Part shown: positions 11,291-21,366 of the stretch, in pieces
Numbering within the stretch: position 1 is the first letter of the stretch
Layout of the letters: every line of letters starts with the position of its first letter
DNA from: Isoetes taiwanensis
Taxonomy: Eukaryota > Streptophyta > Lycopodiopsida > Isoetales > Isoetaceae
DNA length: 64,000 nt
NCBI GenBank assembly: GCA_021234155.1
Contig: JAJEKV010000072.1
Span: forward strand, 5,935,676-5,999,675
Reading direction: 5' to 3'
Program-made: the position numbers and the translations under genes
Notes under the pieces: generated by a model
The model's database searches: none
The model's input: only the letters and a program-made list of their open reading frames with translations
What the model was told of the DNA's origin: nothing

Positions 11291-13269
11291 AAAAATTACA
11301 TTCTAAAAACTTGAAAAGAAAATATGACCACTAAATGAAAATAAACTGCTCTAACCCTGCAAAACATATGTTTTCACATACTATACAGGATAGGAATCAT
11401 AGTCCAAACCATGCGAGAGAGGCCCTTTCCCAATACCAAACGGATTGGGTAAACTTAATTTAGATCACTCTAACATAGATTAAACATTACACGAATTTAA
11501 GAAAAGTTTGCTCATAAAGGCCCTCTTCTGGTTTTTCCTAGCCCTACAATTGTTAGCGGCTCTGTGGGCGGCAGAAGCATGCAGTGGATTTGCTCCAACG
11601 GTTTCCAGATTTGCTCCAACAAGATGGCAACTGTGGATTTGTGGGTGGGTGTTTCCTTGTTTTCTACTTCCACAAGAGGAGGGCAGCGATGGCAGAGAGC
11701 GCTTCATCAAGGATGGTGCCCGCTTCAGATTTTTGCATGTCTACTTCAGATTTTTGCTTTGACGATATTCGATCCTTGCTTTGAAAATCCGAGAGCAGGA
11801 TAAGAAGGCGGAGAAGTGGTGCACATGATGTTGGAAGGATGTTTTACTGCTGCATTCGTAAATTAGATTTGATATTATTGTCTTACCTTGAAAAAGAACC
11901 AATTGGATCTGCCAAATTCTGCTTCCAATCCTTGCAACAGCTCTTAAATGAAGGCCTTGTGTAAGCTATGGCATGACCGATCGGGAAGCTCTTCTTCAAG
12001 CCCTACAAAGCATCAAATGGATGGGATCAAATTTTGTATGTAACGTGTATTTGGCAAACACTGCTCAAACACTGCTAATTCGATATGTAAAGTTCTTTTC
12101 TAAAGCAAGCTTTGTCAAATACCACCATCTAAATTTTGAACTATTTGCGAAGGTCCAAATGAATAACACTGTTCATTTGGTATTTGACCGGATCAATATT
12201 TGTTAGTTGACTGGCAATGCATCATTCACAAATTTAACTTTTTCTCTTCTTCGATCATCGTGCCGGAAGATCAAGCGTCCGATTCGGTTACTACAACTTT
12301 GATTCTCTAACAAATTACAGATACCGGTCTCCTGCAATATGGCTTGAAACTTTCTAAAAGAACCACGTATTCGACCTCTAGGCAAAAATCTTGTACCACC
12401 AGAAATCTTGTACCACCGAGTATAGATAACGATAGGCTAATTTGAGTGCAATCCACATTTCCCATGTGCATCATGATCATAAGATATGAAAATCATTCAA
12501 AAACATGTGGTTGTTAAAGGTTTGAATCTATGTGAACACAATAGTAGGAATTGACAAAAAATGATATGCCTGCGGATAACATGAATCCCTTAAACGGGAC
12601 CAATATGTGATTTTTAACTAAGCATTGTGGAGATCAATGGAGCTAATCTTGCAGAAGCTTGAACTATCGGGGTTATAAATACCTAGGGTCAATGCTCAAG
12701 CAATATTATGGTCAATGCTTTTAAAACAATGATTTCTACTAGAGTGTTTTGCATGGTTGTAAAGGTTAGAAATTAGATAAGAAAAGTGACATAACAATTT
12801 GCATAAAGTCTCTATCAAAATGAACTCAAACTGAAATTTTATTAACTCACAAATTGCCCTCATTTGTTTCTTTCTCAACATCAAAGTGATCTAGAGGAAA
12901 CAACATTTAAAATTGAATACATCAAATAATAATGTGGAAGCATAATGTGTGTACATCCACAACTACAAACTAAGTTTGTCGTCTTCACATGTAAAGTTCT
13001 AAGTCGGTCATTTGTCTATCTCCATAATCTCGATATCACAACTATTCTATAGAGATGCACAGGTTAAACCTTTTAGAATAAGTTCTATCTTCGATGTCGG
13101 GATCCTAAAACTTCGAATCCACAAGAAATATTCACAAGCTAATGTACTACTCAAGGTTTCTATAACCTCAACATCGCAATCGTGCGCACTTGTAGGACCT
13201 GACATTACAAATCTTGAGATCATTTCCACCCTAGAAATTGGAACTGTAATTAATATCTCAAATTATGTT
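11291..13269. other. Interior of element A, no recognised gene
   Basis: Several overlapping ORFs at 11480-11803 occur on both strands in the same DNA, and none resembles a known family. The rest is AT-rich. At about 12389-12417 the 15-base unit AAATCTTGTACCACC is repeated in tandem. Confidence 0.4.
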
Positions 13270-14055
13270 TGTTAAGTTTAGATAAACCCACTATAAAATA
13301 CCATCAACTATAAAGAAAAAACCATGAAAGATTTGACTATATAGACTACGTTAGCTTCCATCTTGCGAAGATTGACCAGCAAAACCATGTTAAAAACCAC
13401 AAGTAATTTAAAGTCATAATAACTTAGGAAAGTAGATATAAAACCACACAATGATTTAAATGTTCCATGACAAAAACCACTAGCATTCTTTTGTGAATAA
13501 GAAATTGCAAAAGTCAATCAACAAACCATATTAAAAAACTAGTAACAATTTGACAAGTCATGTTAGCTTAGAAATTACTATGGAAAACCTCACATGAAAA
13601 ATGCTATGTCTAGAACCATTAAAGTATTTATAGTCAAAAAACACTAACATTTTGGAATGTCGTGTTTTCTTGCAAAACTAGGATGAAAAACCACAAACAA
13701 AAACTGTTATTAAACTATATAAAAAACCTTGAAGTATTACCAGTTAAATCCGCTCTCAAAACCATCTACACATATTAAAAAACTAGTAAACATCCCTTTC
13801 TTACTCTCAATGTTGCAAACTGCATGATTAACCACCATGACATGTCAAATCAGTACCAAAAACCTTGACAAAAACCTTTATCACTTTCAAATAACCATAT
13901 TAGAGTATAAACTAGCATATAAAACCACATTCACATTTTAAAAACCACTTCAATATGTGGATTTTATTGAGAAAAAGTATTTTTGCTCAGAAAACCACTA
14001 TCATAGTGGTTTTGTAGTGGTTATTTATAATGGTTAAATTTTTGGGCGCCTTGTG
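13270..14055. repeat. Right subterminal region of element A; inverted match to element B left end
   Basis: The reverse complement of 26761-26890 aligns with 13905-14055: AGAGTATAAACTAGCAT, GTGGATTTTATT, AAAACCACTATCATAGTGG and TTTTGTAGTGGTTAT are shared in the same order. The AAAACCAC motif recurs throughout. These two blocks form near-identical inverted repeats about 12.7 kb apart. Confidence 0.75.
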
Positions 14056-14058
14056 CAG

Positions 14059-14190
14059 TACAGGAAACAATCTCACAAATTGACATCACTGATGCATGGT
14101 TGGAAAAGGAGACAGTTGCAGTGCTGGATTACTGTCTCAACAACTATCTTGTCTCGGCCTACTATATCCTCAATGCTCCAGAAGAACATT
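14059..14190 (+). pseudogene. NIF/FCP1-type phosphatase-like pseudogene, part 2
   Basis: Directly after the right CAG duplication the frame continues as VQETISQIDITDAWLEKET, then VAVLDYCLNNYLVSAYYILN, and a stop near 14188. Removing element A and one CAG rejoins this frame with 6814 with no shift (...EYLSSHT then VQETIS...). The tail is helical and acidic, like C-terminal extensions in this family, but I do not recognise it specifically. Confidence 0.6.
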
Positions 14191-14428
14191 AGAGTTTTTT
14201 TGGGTTCACTTATTGTCCCAAGCTCGATGCCAGCATGGAAATCGCGCGGCCAATGAGAATTCGGGGGGGTACAGGCTTTTCTTCATCCATGCCTCCCTTC
14301 CCATGCCAGGTGTCGTCAAGGTACAAGTTCGGCATTATCCTTACCTACCTGCCCTGGAGGTTCGGTGGGCGGGAAGTAATAATTACAAATTATTCCCGCC
14401 CTGAATTACCGCCCAAATGTTGGGGTGT

Positions 14429-14436
14429 CTATAAGT
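14429..14436 (+). promoter_or_regulatory. Possible TATA box (TATAAGTA)
   Basis: TATAAGTA lies 129 bases before an ATG at 14565, inside a C-rich stretch. It is the only promoter-like signal at the left edge of the 14.2-23 kb block. The assignment is speculative. Confidence 0.2.
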
Positions 14437-14564
14437 ACCCCGCCCCCCCTCCCTTCCTCAACGGCTCTTCTTTTCGCATCTCTCCATCTGCTTTCAATCC
14501 TTCTAGTTCTGCGAGCTCATCTGATTCAGACTGTTTGATCTAATTAATTTGCCAGTTCATTTCA

Positions 14565-14892
14565 GATGGCGATTACCTCATCCACCGTGAGAACGATTTG
14601 GCCGCTTCAATATATTTCTTGGGAGCCGTGACAATCCGGACCGCCACTCAGAGGTCCTCATCGGGTGATCAAAGGCAGGAGAAATGTTATTTCAAGCCAT
14701 TGGAAGGCTATTGTTGTCGGGTTCGAGGTGAGAGGGGAAGTATATATCAAGGTCAGACACCTATACACACCGACAGACATGAGAAAAGAAAAGATAAGAT
14801 CTCGGCGTAATTTCCACGAAGCCGTGCTAATTGTGAGTTTCATTATATCCGTGCTAATCCGTCATTCATTATATTTTGAAGAAATCAACTAA
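14565..14892 (+). pseudogene. Broken ORF of unknown family
   Basis: Overlapping frames are open in turn: MAITSSTVRTIWPLQYISW, then a stop; DYLIHRENDLAASIYFLGAV; and RRNVISSHWKAIVVGFEVRG. This looks like one coding region with two frameshifts. No family is recognised. The style (no intron signals, moderate GC, broken by small indels) matches the genes that follow up to 23 kb. Confidence 0.3.
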
Positions 14893-15079
14893 TTGGGTTT
14901 TACGGTATCTAAGGGGCTCTGTATTTCGATGTCTTTGGACCACGGAACCATCGAAGTTTATATCACAAGCATCTTAGTGCTTTCTATTATGATATTGGAT
15001 CCTTGCTTTTGAAGGTCAAGCGAAGTGTACTGCGGGAAAGGGGATTTGGTTCTTAAAATATGAGCATTATCCTCGGAAA

Positions 15080-15772
15080 GGCAAAATTGTGGACTTACCA
15101 TTGCCCCCATTATCACAGCTTAGTTCCTGCCCAATGGATTCCAGTTCTCTGTTTCTTGCCAAGCTGAAATTGTCATAGGAAATTTTCAGTGCTTTGAAGG
15201 AGAAAGGTGGAGTCTGTGGACACGTGAAAGTAAATGTACCCATCGATATGTTTATTACCTTGTTTAAGAATGTCGAGAATGTCAAGAAGACTTCAAAAAT
15301 GTTTCATGTAAGTGATTGTCGGTTGTTTTCGGATGACATTTTATGTGATGAATGGTCATCCCGCCCCGCATGAAGGAGTTGAGAAGGTACAAAGTCGCTG
15401 ATAAAGAAAGAAAGCGTTCGAATCAGGTATTGTATTCGAAAGCAAACAGTTTACATTACCCATTCTGATGGAGGGAAGTAAAAGAAGGGAGCAGATGGAC
15501 GTGGGTTCCAGTGGAACAAGACGATACTGATGGTACCCATTCTGCGGTCATTTTACATTGCTATCTTCAAAAGTGGTCAATTGTTTAAAACTTTAAAAGT
15601 CGAAGAAGCATGGTCTTTATTTGATGTAAGAATTATTTTGGAATCAGAATGTGACTTAAACGTCTTTTATTTTTTGGTGGATGGTGTCAAGGTAGGAAAA
15701 CGTAGGGAAGAATTGTATACAACAAAGCTCTGTATGCCTCCTGTTGTACTTTCTTTAAGTGAAAACAGTTAA
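15080..15772 (+). pseudogene. Broken ORFs of unknown family, upstream of palindrome array 1
   Basis: One frame reads GKIVDLPLPPLSQLSSCPMD, meets a TAG after LAKLKLS, then continues EIFSALKEKGGVCGHVKVNV, FITLFKNVENVKKTSKMF and SDCRLFSDDILCDEWSS to a stop. A second open frame follows at 15530-15772 (SFYIAIFKSGQLFKTLKVEE, then VFYFLVDGVKVGKRREEL). The two could be halves of one gene. I do not recognise either part. The 3' end at 15772 is followed after 77 bases by the first palindrome array. Confidence 0.35.
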
Positions 15773-15848
15773 ACAAATAAATAACAATGGTGTTACTGGG
15801 TTGAAATCCCAGTATTGTTTGCCAATAACTTATATCCTTTTGCAAAGA

Positions 15849-16055
15849 TAGCACCGTGGCCACCGTGCGAAATATGTGGAGTTCGTGTAGTCGTGTTATG
15901 TAGTTTTCGCAGACCGCGCCCTACGGTGTAGTATGTTTTGCAGTTAACATAAATTTGGCCTTCTTTTCGGCAAAATATCGCACCGTGGCCACGGTGCGAA
16001 TACTTTATTGTTGTCTTTGGGGTTTATATTTGTTTCGCACCGTGGCCACGGTGCG
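15849..16055. repeat. Palindrome array 1 (four units)
   Basis: Two perfect copies of the 20-base palindrome CGCACCGTGGCCACGGTGCG lie at 15979-15998 and 16036-16055, and a decayed copy lies at 15849-15872. A more decayed one sits at about 15903-15930. Centre-to-centre spacing is about 57, 70 and 57 bases. The array lies after the 3' end of the ORFs ending at 15772 and before the ATG at 16173. Transcribed RNA would fold into a strong hairpin at each unit. Confidence 0.9.
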
Positions 16056-16172
16056 ACATATTTCTCGTCAGGACACTTAAAACATTTTAGTTTTCGCCCG
16101 TCATTTCATTGAGCACTTACTTTTAAGCGATCAGGTTTTTTATTGCACTAAAGGAGGCGCTACAATTCCGCA

Positions 16173-17682
16173 ATGTCAAACGGCAGGTCAGAGAAAGCCT
16201 GGGAACAGTTCCAAGCATGGTATGACCAGATCGTCAGGAAGGAAGCGAGTATCGGTTGTCACACCCGGATGAGTTAAGCTCCAACGGCACGAAAACCCGG
16301 TAGGCGCCTTTTGTAGTCTACAATAACTTACGCCTAGCGGTAGATATAATCTCTGGGGCTAAAAAACACATTGACGTGTATGGTCAGTACATTCATGGTT
16401 TCATGGCCATGGCAGAAACTGAAGCGCGTCCTTCTCCCTCGACTGGGAAGATTGTATTGAGTCTAAAGTCCTTTCTGAAGCTTTTTCCCAAAGGTGACCA
16501 AGATAAGGTTCGAAGGTCGTTCAAGAGACTGCCAGCCGACTTATGTGAGAAGGATGGGAAGAATAATTTATATCCGATTGACATCATGTTTGCTACTTAC
16601 ATGATATATACGGTTCCACCAACAGATAGGGGAAGAACCACGGTGAAGGCTATTAAGAACCTCGGTCCACTGTAGAGGAGGTATTTGATGCAGAGAAAGA
16701 GAAGGAACTGGTGGAAAAGCTCGACGAGGACGAGGATGAAGACATAGACGAGCATGAAGAGAATCTTGATAGATGGGGTGTCACGGAAGCCTTGCCAGTT
16801 AACATAGGAGGGAAGGACTATCTTCTTCTCCACGATATATCTTCCATTACTGGTTTGAGGGAAGATGAGGTCCTTGGACAAATCTATGCTTTCGTTGTTG
16901 GTCTAGACGACTTCATTGGCCTAGGGACCTGCACGATCTCTTAACTTATGATGGAACTTCAATAGCTCCTGAGAATGCTTTTGATAGAGTTCTGGAGATG
17001 GCAGAAATGGGCTTGAAGGAAGTCGAAGTAAAGTTCGAGGCGAAGTACATACATCGAAGCTAAAAAGATAGTGCAAAACAAGTATCAAAGAGCGAATCAA
17101 GCTCTTCAAGGTCGTCCATCAACATTTCTACCAAAGAGGTTATTGCATCTGATGAAGTGGAGGTAAGCTACCATAAGTTTGCTTATTTTGTTAAGTGCCT
17201 AAGAACGATTGTTTATTGTGCAGGAGATTTTTGTGGACGATTTTTGCGCCAGACATGACAGAGTTACCCTTGGCAGAGATGCAAGTATCGCCCACTATAT
17301 GGGCTACCTTTATAAGGGAGAGATCGTTGTGTTCCATTCTAAGTACAGCCCATATGGATCAGAAGAGGTCTTGAAACTCAAGGCCCTCTCGTTGATTGGT
17401 AATCACATCCCATTATCTGCCAATTCTAATCGAGTAGTGGCTGTTAGGAGAGATATCGCCACGCATATTTTTTGTGGCTTTAGTATGTATTCTATGGCTG
17501 CCAGTAGAGCTGCATTGGCCTTGTCCGGCGTGGATAAGGCTACGATTCGACTGACTTGGGAAGAGAGGGAGCCCCAGATTCCTTGCCTTATGTACATGTT
17601 GGATGCTGGTCTGCAGGAGTCCGAATTGGAAGAAGTCGAAGTGTCCGATGACTTACATGTTTCTAAGAAAATGAAGTTGTAA
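16173..17682 (+). pseudogene. Unknown protein gene X, two exons, mildly broken
   Basis: The coding path starts MSNGRSEKAWEQFQAWYDQI, crosses a frameshift and a TAG near 16311, and continues VYNNLRLAVDIISGAKKHID and VLSLKSFLKLFPKGDQDKVR to 16675. It then shifts frame into STVEEVFDAEKEKELVEKL, an acidic stretch (DEDEDEDIDEHEEN) and VNIGGKDYLLLHDISSITGL. After a further stop region a 61-base intron with clean borders (GTAAGC at 17163, TGCAG ending 17223) joins SDEVE to EIFVDDFCARHD. The final exon is open to 17682 (MGYLYKGEIVVFHSKYSPYG, VRRDIATHIFCGFSM, acidic tail). About 500 residues. I recognise no domain. Palindrome arrays lie on both sides. Only a few breaks suggest moderate age. Confidence 0.5.
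17163..17223 (+). other. Candidate 61-nt spliceosomal intron in gene X
   Basis: The sequence begins AG|GTAAGC and ends TTGTGCAG|GAG. Removing it keeps the frame across ...ASDEVE|EIFVDD... Sixty-one nucleotides is very short compared with the introns of the TL29 gene in this window (about 65 to several hundred). Confidence 0.5.
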
Positions 17683-17783
17683 CCATTGTCAATTAATGCA
17701 AAGACTTGTTTGAAATCTCTATTCTTGTTATATCGAACATAAACTTCAGTTTCATTTTAATTTGTTTTACGCTTCTATTTTAC

Positions 17784-17981
17784 TTGCACCGTGGCCACGG
17801 TGCAAAGACCGTGTTGTCCGTGCTTACAACTAACAAATATTCGCACCATGGCCACGGTGCGAAAATGACTATTCCACATTATGTGGAAAGGTCTATTTCG
17901 CACCGTCGCCACGGTGCGAAAATAGCAGTTCCAACGTCTTTGGAGTGTGCAATTTCGCACCGTGACTACACACACTGCGAA
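17784..17981. repeat. Palindrome array 2 (four units, 57-bp period)
   Basis: Units: 17784-17805 (TTGCACCGTGGCCACGGTGCAA, symmetric outermost pairs changed together relative to the consensus CG), 17842-17861 (one mismatch), 17896-17921 (GTCGCC centre) and 17953-17981 (decayed). Centres are 57-58 bases apart. The array lies between the 3' end of gene X (17682, plus) and the 3' end of the minus-strand ORF ending at 18171, that is, between two convergent genes. Confidence 0.9.
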
Positions 17982-18170
17982 GAGAATGCTTATCTGAACA
18001 TGTAAGGAAAATGACCAAGAGCTTTCCAAATTGAAAATGTGCGGTAAATAGATGGATCATATGTTTCTATCTCTTATGGTTACATACTTATAACTAGAGA
18101 ATGTCTGAAATATTCTAGTAACAGAATTTAGAACTCATATAAGAGGCATAGCATACATAAATGCAGAAGA

Positions 18171-18521
18171 TCATTCGCAATCGGGATCATCATGAGCAGG
18201 AAGTTGAGTGATGCGATTAATCTCATAGACGTGACGCTCTAGAACCCGATGAAGGTGGATAACAACACGATAAACCCCGTTGGAAGAATGATTTCGACCC
18301 TCTGCTACCCCTTCCAGCCAGGAATCAAGGGGGATACCCCTCTGAGAACATCTATAAAGATCATTATATTTCATAGTGCAAGTAATGGAGTCTATAGGGA
18401 AGGTAGACCCCCTGTAATAAGAATAACCAGGCCGAGACATAGCAAATGGATGCCTTCTCCATTGAATGAATGGAGCTGTACTTATATCGAACAAAATTAT
18501 TGACATGCACTGTAGCAGCAT
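18171..18521 (-). CDS. Unknown protein, tandem paralogue 1 (minus pair)
   Basis: A 116-codon intronless ORF. From about residue 44 it reads DSITCTMKYNDLYRCSQRGI, then VVIHLHRVLERHVYEINRIT, and ends LPAHDDPDCE. The next ORF upstream (18599-18871) shares DSITC.M...N..RC...IP, V.IHL......Y.I..I, and an acidic tail in the same order, so the two are clear paralogues. No family is recognised. The start is uncertain, because homology begins only near residue 40. Its 3' end faces palindrome array 2. Confidence 0.5.
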   Translation of the reverse strand: MLLQCMSIILFDISTAPFIQWRRHPFAMSRPGYSYYRGSTFPIDSITCTMKYNDLYRCSQRGIPLDSWLEGVAEGRNHSSNGVYRVVIHLHRVLERHVYEINRITQLPAHDDPDCE

Positions 18522-18598
18522 TATTGGTTATATATACGAGCATAATGTACAAAATACACGATCATGAACTCTTCAAATAAGTATTGACAATATGAGAT

Positions 18599-18871
18599 TT
18601 AGGGGGACTCTTCTGAGTCATTGTCACCAGGCACCCCATTGATCTTTTCTATCATGTACATTTGATGCTCTCTATTCCATATTAGATGGATGATAACATC
18701 GAAGGGATCAGGATAATAGCGAGGATTGAGAGCGGCGGTGGTCATCCGGTCTTCCATGGGTATTTCTATTTCATGACATCGCTTGAAGTTTTCGTGATTC
18801 ATCTTGCAGGTGATGGAATCACGTTCAGGACCAGGAGGAGGCCACATGGCCAATGTTGCCGCACTCGGCAA
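18599..18871 (-). CDS. Unknown protein, tandem paralogue 2 (minus pair)
   Basis: A 90-codon ORF: PPPGPERDSITCKMNHENFK, RCHEIEIPMEDRMTT, then FDVIIHLIWNREHQMYMIEK and an acidic end (DNDSEESP). It is paralogous over most of its length to the ORF at 18171-18521, which lies 77 bases downstream. An overlapping longer frame (18825-19334, minus) is probably not coding. Conservation of two small ORFs after duplication argues that they were once real proteins; function unknown. Confidence 0.5.
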   Translation of the reverse strand: MPSAATLAMWPPPGPERDSITCKMNHENFKRCHEIEIPMEDRMTTAALNPRYYPDPFDVIIHLIWNREHQMYMIEKINGVPGDNDSEESP

Positions 18872-19099
18872 TTTGATGTATATTTATACGCACCAAAATT
18901 ATTGATGGTATATACATAGAAATTATTGGATTATATACATACTTGTATGGTATTTTCATTATAATGGCATATATACGATTTCTCTTTAAATAGGCATCTA
19001 TGCCTTCATTGTCTTGTTTGCTCCTTGCCTTCTTTTTTGTATGCGCTTCTTGTGCGCTCCTTGCCTCCATGCGCTCCACTAATTTCTTATGCGCTCCAC

Positions 19100-19593
19100 T
19101 AATTTCTTGCAAATGGTAACTTTGCAAGAACATCCTCGCCGGGCTGATCCGAATACACCGCAAGCATGCGGCGAAATACGTGCACTTTTGATGATTTTTT
19201 TTGCAACTTTTGGGAGCATCGATGGCGCCACGGTCCAACAACGAGCTTGCAAGGCGGTGAGCAACTTCATTATCGATCGCTATACTTTCGTCATCTCCCT
19301 CCACTTTGGAGGAGATCAATTCGAGTCGAGGCAAGGTTCAATCTAAGTGCTTTGGGACTTCTTGAACCCCCTCAGATTTAGAAGATAGGCTAGAAACGGT
19401 TGAAGGACATGCTTTTCCATGGTTTCATGGCCTACTCTCTGGATCAATTATCGCCTCGGTCATTCCTACTAGTGAGAAGAATAGGATTTATATCCTCATT
19501 GAACTTTACAACTTCCATTACAAATCTTTTGCGGATATTGGTAAGCTCCTATTCCGTTCCCTTGACTTCAACATCCTCGTAGTTCTTGTCTAG
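19100..19593 (+). pseudogene. Unknown protein, tandem paralogue A (plus pair)
   Basis: Frames shift twice. Segments: QQRACKAVSNFII, then GLLEPP, then HGFMAYSLD, then IYILIELYNFHYKSFADIG and LLFRSLDFNILVVL to a stop at 19593. Each segment has a counterpart in copy B (20405-21001): TMELINFI, RGLLEPP, GYLAHSLD, MYGLIRVYYNEYNGFVELG, LFFREYHPVELLFL. No family is recognised. A 19-base unit TGCGCTCCACTAATTTCTT is tandemly repeated just before the frame (19069-19107). Confidence 0.45.
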
Positions 19594-19871
19594 ATTCCCC
19601 ACGGGATACAATTCCTTGGGATACACGTGACCTATGGCTACATAGCACCACGACACATAATGCATTACATATCACGGTGAAGATACTCCATTGGAATATG
19701 TGTATAAACTAGATTTTCATAGAAATTAAGTATATAAGCAAGTGAGTTTGGTGTAATTAAGTTACATCTTCGTGTAATTAAGTGATTTTAGATTGCAATT
19801 AAGTAATTAAGTAATATCTTCTACCATTTTCCTTGTATTTTTTTTCATGTGATTGTTCTATTTGTGGTCAT

Positions 19872-19955
19872 ATTCGCACCGTAGCCCGCGGTGCGAAATC
19901 GCTTCGATTACAAATTATTGAAGTGCCTATTTCGCACCGTGGCTACGGTGCGAAA
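19872..19955. repeat. Palindrome array 3 (two units)
   Basis: Units at about 19872-19897 (CGCACCGTAGCCCGCGGTGC, decayed centre) and 19930-19955 (CGCACCGTGGCTACGGTGCG, one mismatch). Centres are about 58 bases apart. The array follows paralogue A by about 280 bases. Confidence 0.85.
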
Positions 19956-20149
19956 ATACGCAGATCCCGTTTTGTTACCACCACCGAATGGTATAATACT
20001 TCAGCATTATTGGTATTATTCTTCATCATTCTTGGTATTATACTTCAACGGTATTAGTATTATACTTCAACATTATTGGATTCAGTAGCTATAAATTCTT
20101 TTCAGCTTGCTTTCACTTCTCACCTTTGTTCCATGTTTTCACCTTGCTT

Positions 20150-20410
20150 TCCTTCTTGGTCTTTGGTCTTCCTTGTTCCTTGCCACTTGATCTTGATGTT
20201 TGTTCTTCGCTACTTCATCTTGTTCCTTGCTCTTGATCTTGCTACTTGATCTTGTTCCTTGCTTTCTTGCTCCATGATCTTCCTTCTTTTTTGATCTTCT
20301 TGCTCCTTGATCGTCCTTGATCCTTGCTTCTTGCTACTTGATCTTGATGCTCCTTGCTACTTGATCTTTCGTGCTCCTTGTTCTTTGCTATTTGATCTTC
20401 GTGCTCTTTT
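20150..20410. repeat. Low-complexity CTTGCT/TTGATCTT repeat
   Basis: Degenerate repetition of CTTGCTACTTGATCTT and CTTGTTCCTTGCT. The minus-strand ORF in this stretch (K/S/R/E-rich, DQ.A.SK..) is a product of the repeat. Confidence 0.6.
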
Positions 20411-21001
20411 GCAAATGATTGGACCCGAATCCTCCACGGGCCACTCGGAAGGCACGCAAGCATGCCCGTGGCATTGCAGGCGGCCTGGAATGGATGAGCT
20501 ATGGGACCATTTCTTGAGCGGAGGTTGCGCCCACAGTCCCACCAAGGAGCTTACAATGGAGTTGATCAACTTCATTAGGGCGATTTGATTGTGGTCATGA
20601 GCCAGCGATGGAAATTAATCCATCCCGAATGTTATAGGAGACTTGCAATGAGGGGACTTCTTGAACCCCCTCCTTATCACGGGACGAGATGCTACGACAA
20701 TTGAGGCCTCTTCTTCGTCTTTGGATATTTAGCACACTCTCTGGATGCATACATATCAGAGTTCATTCATGAAATTAACCGGGGACAGATGTATGGCCTT
20801 ATTAGGGTGTACTACAACGAGTACAACGGTTTTGTGGAGTTGGGTCCGCTCTTCTTCCGTGAGTATCATCCTGTGGAATTACTTTTTCTAATGACTAGGT
20901 ACCCTATATGGTGGGAAGAATCAGGCTGGGAGGAGCGTGAGCTCTTGACTCCTAACCCAGATGCATGGGTTAGACCTCGCAGGGGAAGGGGAAGGGGTTA
21001 G
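20405..21001 (+). pseudogene. Unknown protein, tandem paralogue B (plus pair)
   Basis: An upstream frame has LSGGCAHSPTKELTMELINF. After a frame change it continues WKLIHPECYRRLAMRGLLEP, a TGA near 20703, then GYLAHSLDAYISEFIHEINR, MYGLIRVYYNEYNGFVELG, LFLMTRYPIWWEESGWEE, and a basic Arg/Gly end (RRGRGRG) at the stop, 21001. It is paralogous to copy A. The C-terminal Arg-Gly tail suggests nucleic-acid binding, but this is only inference. The gene converges on the H3-like gene, with palindrome array 4 between them. Confidence 0.5.
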
Positions 21002-21136
21002 AAACCTAGGGGAAGGTTACTTGGACATAATTCCGTTACTTGCCGTTCTCTAAATGTTCTCTAATATGTTAATATATTCTCTAACATGTTAATATGCTCA
21101 CTTTGATCTTGTGGTTCACCTTCTATGGAATGATTC

Positions 21137-21276
21137 AATTTCGCACAGTGGCCACGGTGCGAAATTGCCTGCCCTCACACAGTAACTTACAGGAATTTCG
21201 CACCGTGGCCACGGTGCGAAAATACCTGCCCTCACAAAGTAATTTATACCCATTTCGCACCGTGGCAACGGTGCAT
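21137..21276. repeat. Palindrome array 4 (three units, 57-bp period)
   Basis: Units at 21137-21166 (15-base arms with one mismatched pair), 21196-21221 (26-base perfect palindrome with the core CGCACCGTGGCCACGGTGCG) and 21253-21276 (right arm lost). Centres are exactly 57 bases apart. The two spacers are related (both contain CCTGCCCTCACA.AGTAA). The array lies between the 3' ends of paralogue B (plus) and the H3-like gene (minus). Confidence 0.92.
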
Positions 21277-21366
21277 TGTAAGTATACATAGAGAATAGAT
21301 ACAATCAAAATACTTAGCAAGCAAACAAAATATACAACAAAGATCGTTTCATTAATATAAAACACT

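Larger units (their letters stand above)
6815..14055. mobile_element. Element A: 7.2-kb non-autonomous DNA transposon, 3-bp target duplication
   Basis: The left end reads CACAAGGCATCCAAAAT and the reverse complement of the right end reads CACAAGGCGCCCAAAAAT. The element is flanked by a perfect CAG duplication (6812-6814 and 14056-14058). Subterminal regions of 1 kb or more are packed with AAACCACTA/TAGTGGTTT motifs, including the palindrome CCACTATCATAGTGG near the right end. A terminus beginning CAC, a 3-bp duplication and dense subterminal repeats fit the CACTA (EnSpm) superfamily; PIF/Harbinger is less likely because the target is not TWA. No transposase is readable inside, so it needed a helper. 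Its ends match those of element B (26761-31848) in inverted orientation. The interior holds two tRNA-derived SINE-like repeats and unrecognised ORFs. Seen: ends, duplication and motifs. Inferred: superfamily. Confidence 0.8.

Noticed and set aside
11480-11803. Several overlapping ORFs on both strands, one starting with a hydrophobic leader.
   Set aside because: All share the same DNA inside a non-autonomous transposon, and none resembles a known protein.
18825-19334. Long minus-strand ORF of 169 codons.
   Set aside because: It overlaps paralogue 2 and paralogue A, which have counterparts in their duplicates; this frame has no counterpart.
17784-21276. CRISPR-like arrays (short repeats with unique spacers).
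   Set aside because: Repeats are fully palindromic, only two to four per array, some spacers are related to each other, and the context is a eukaryotic nuclear genome without cas genes.
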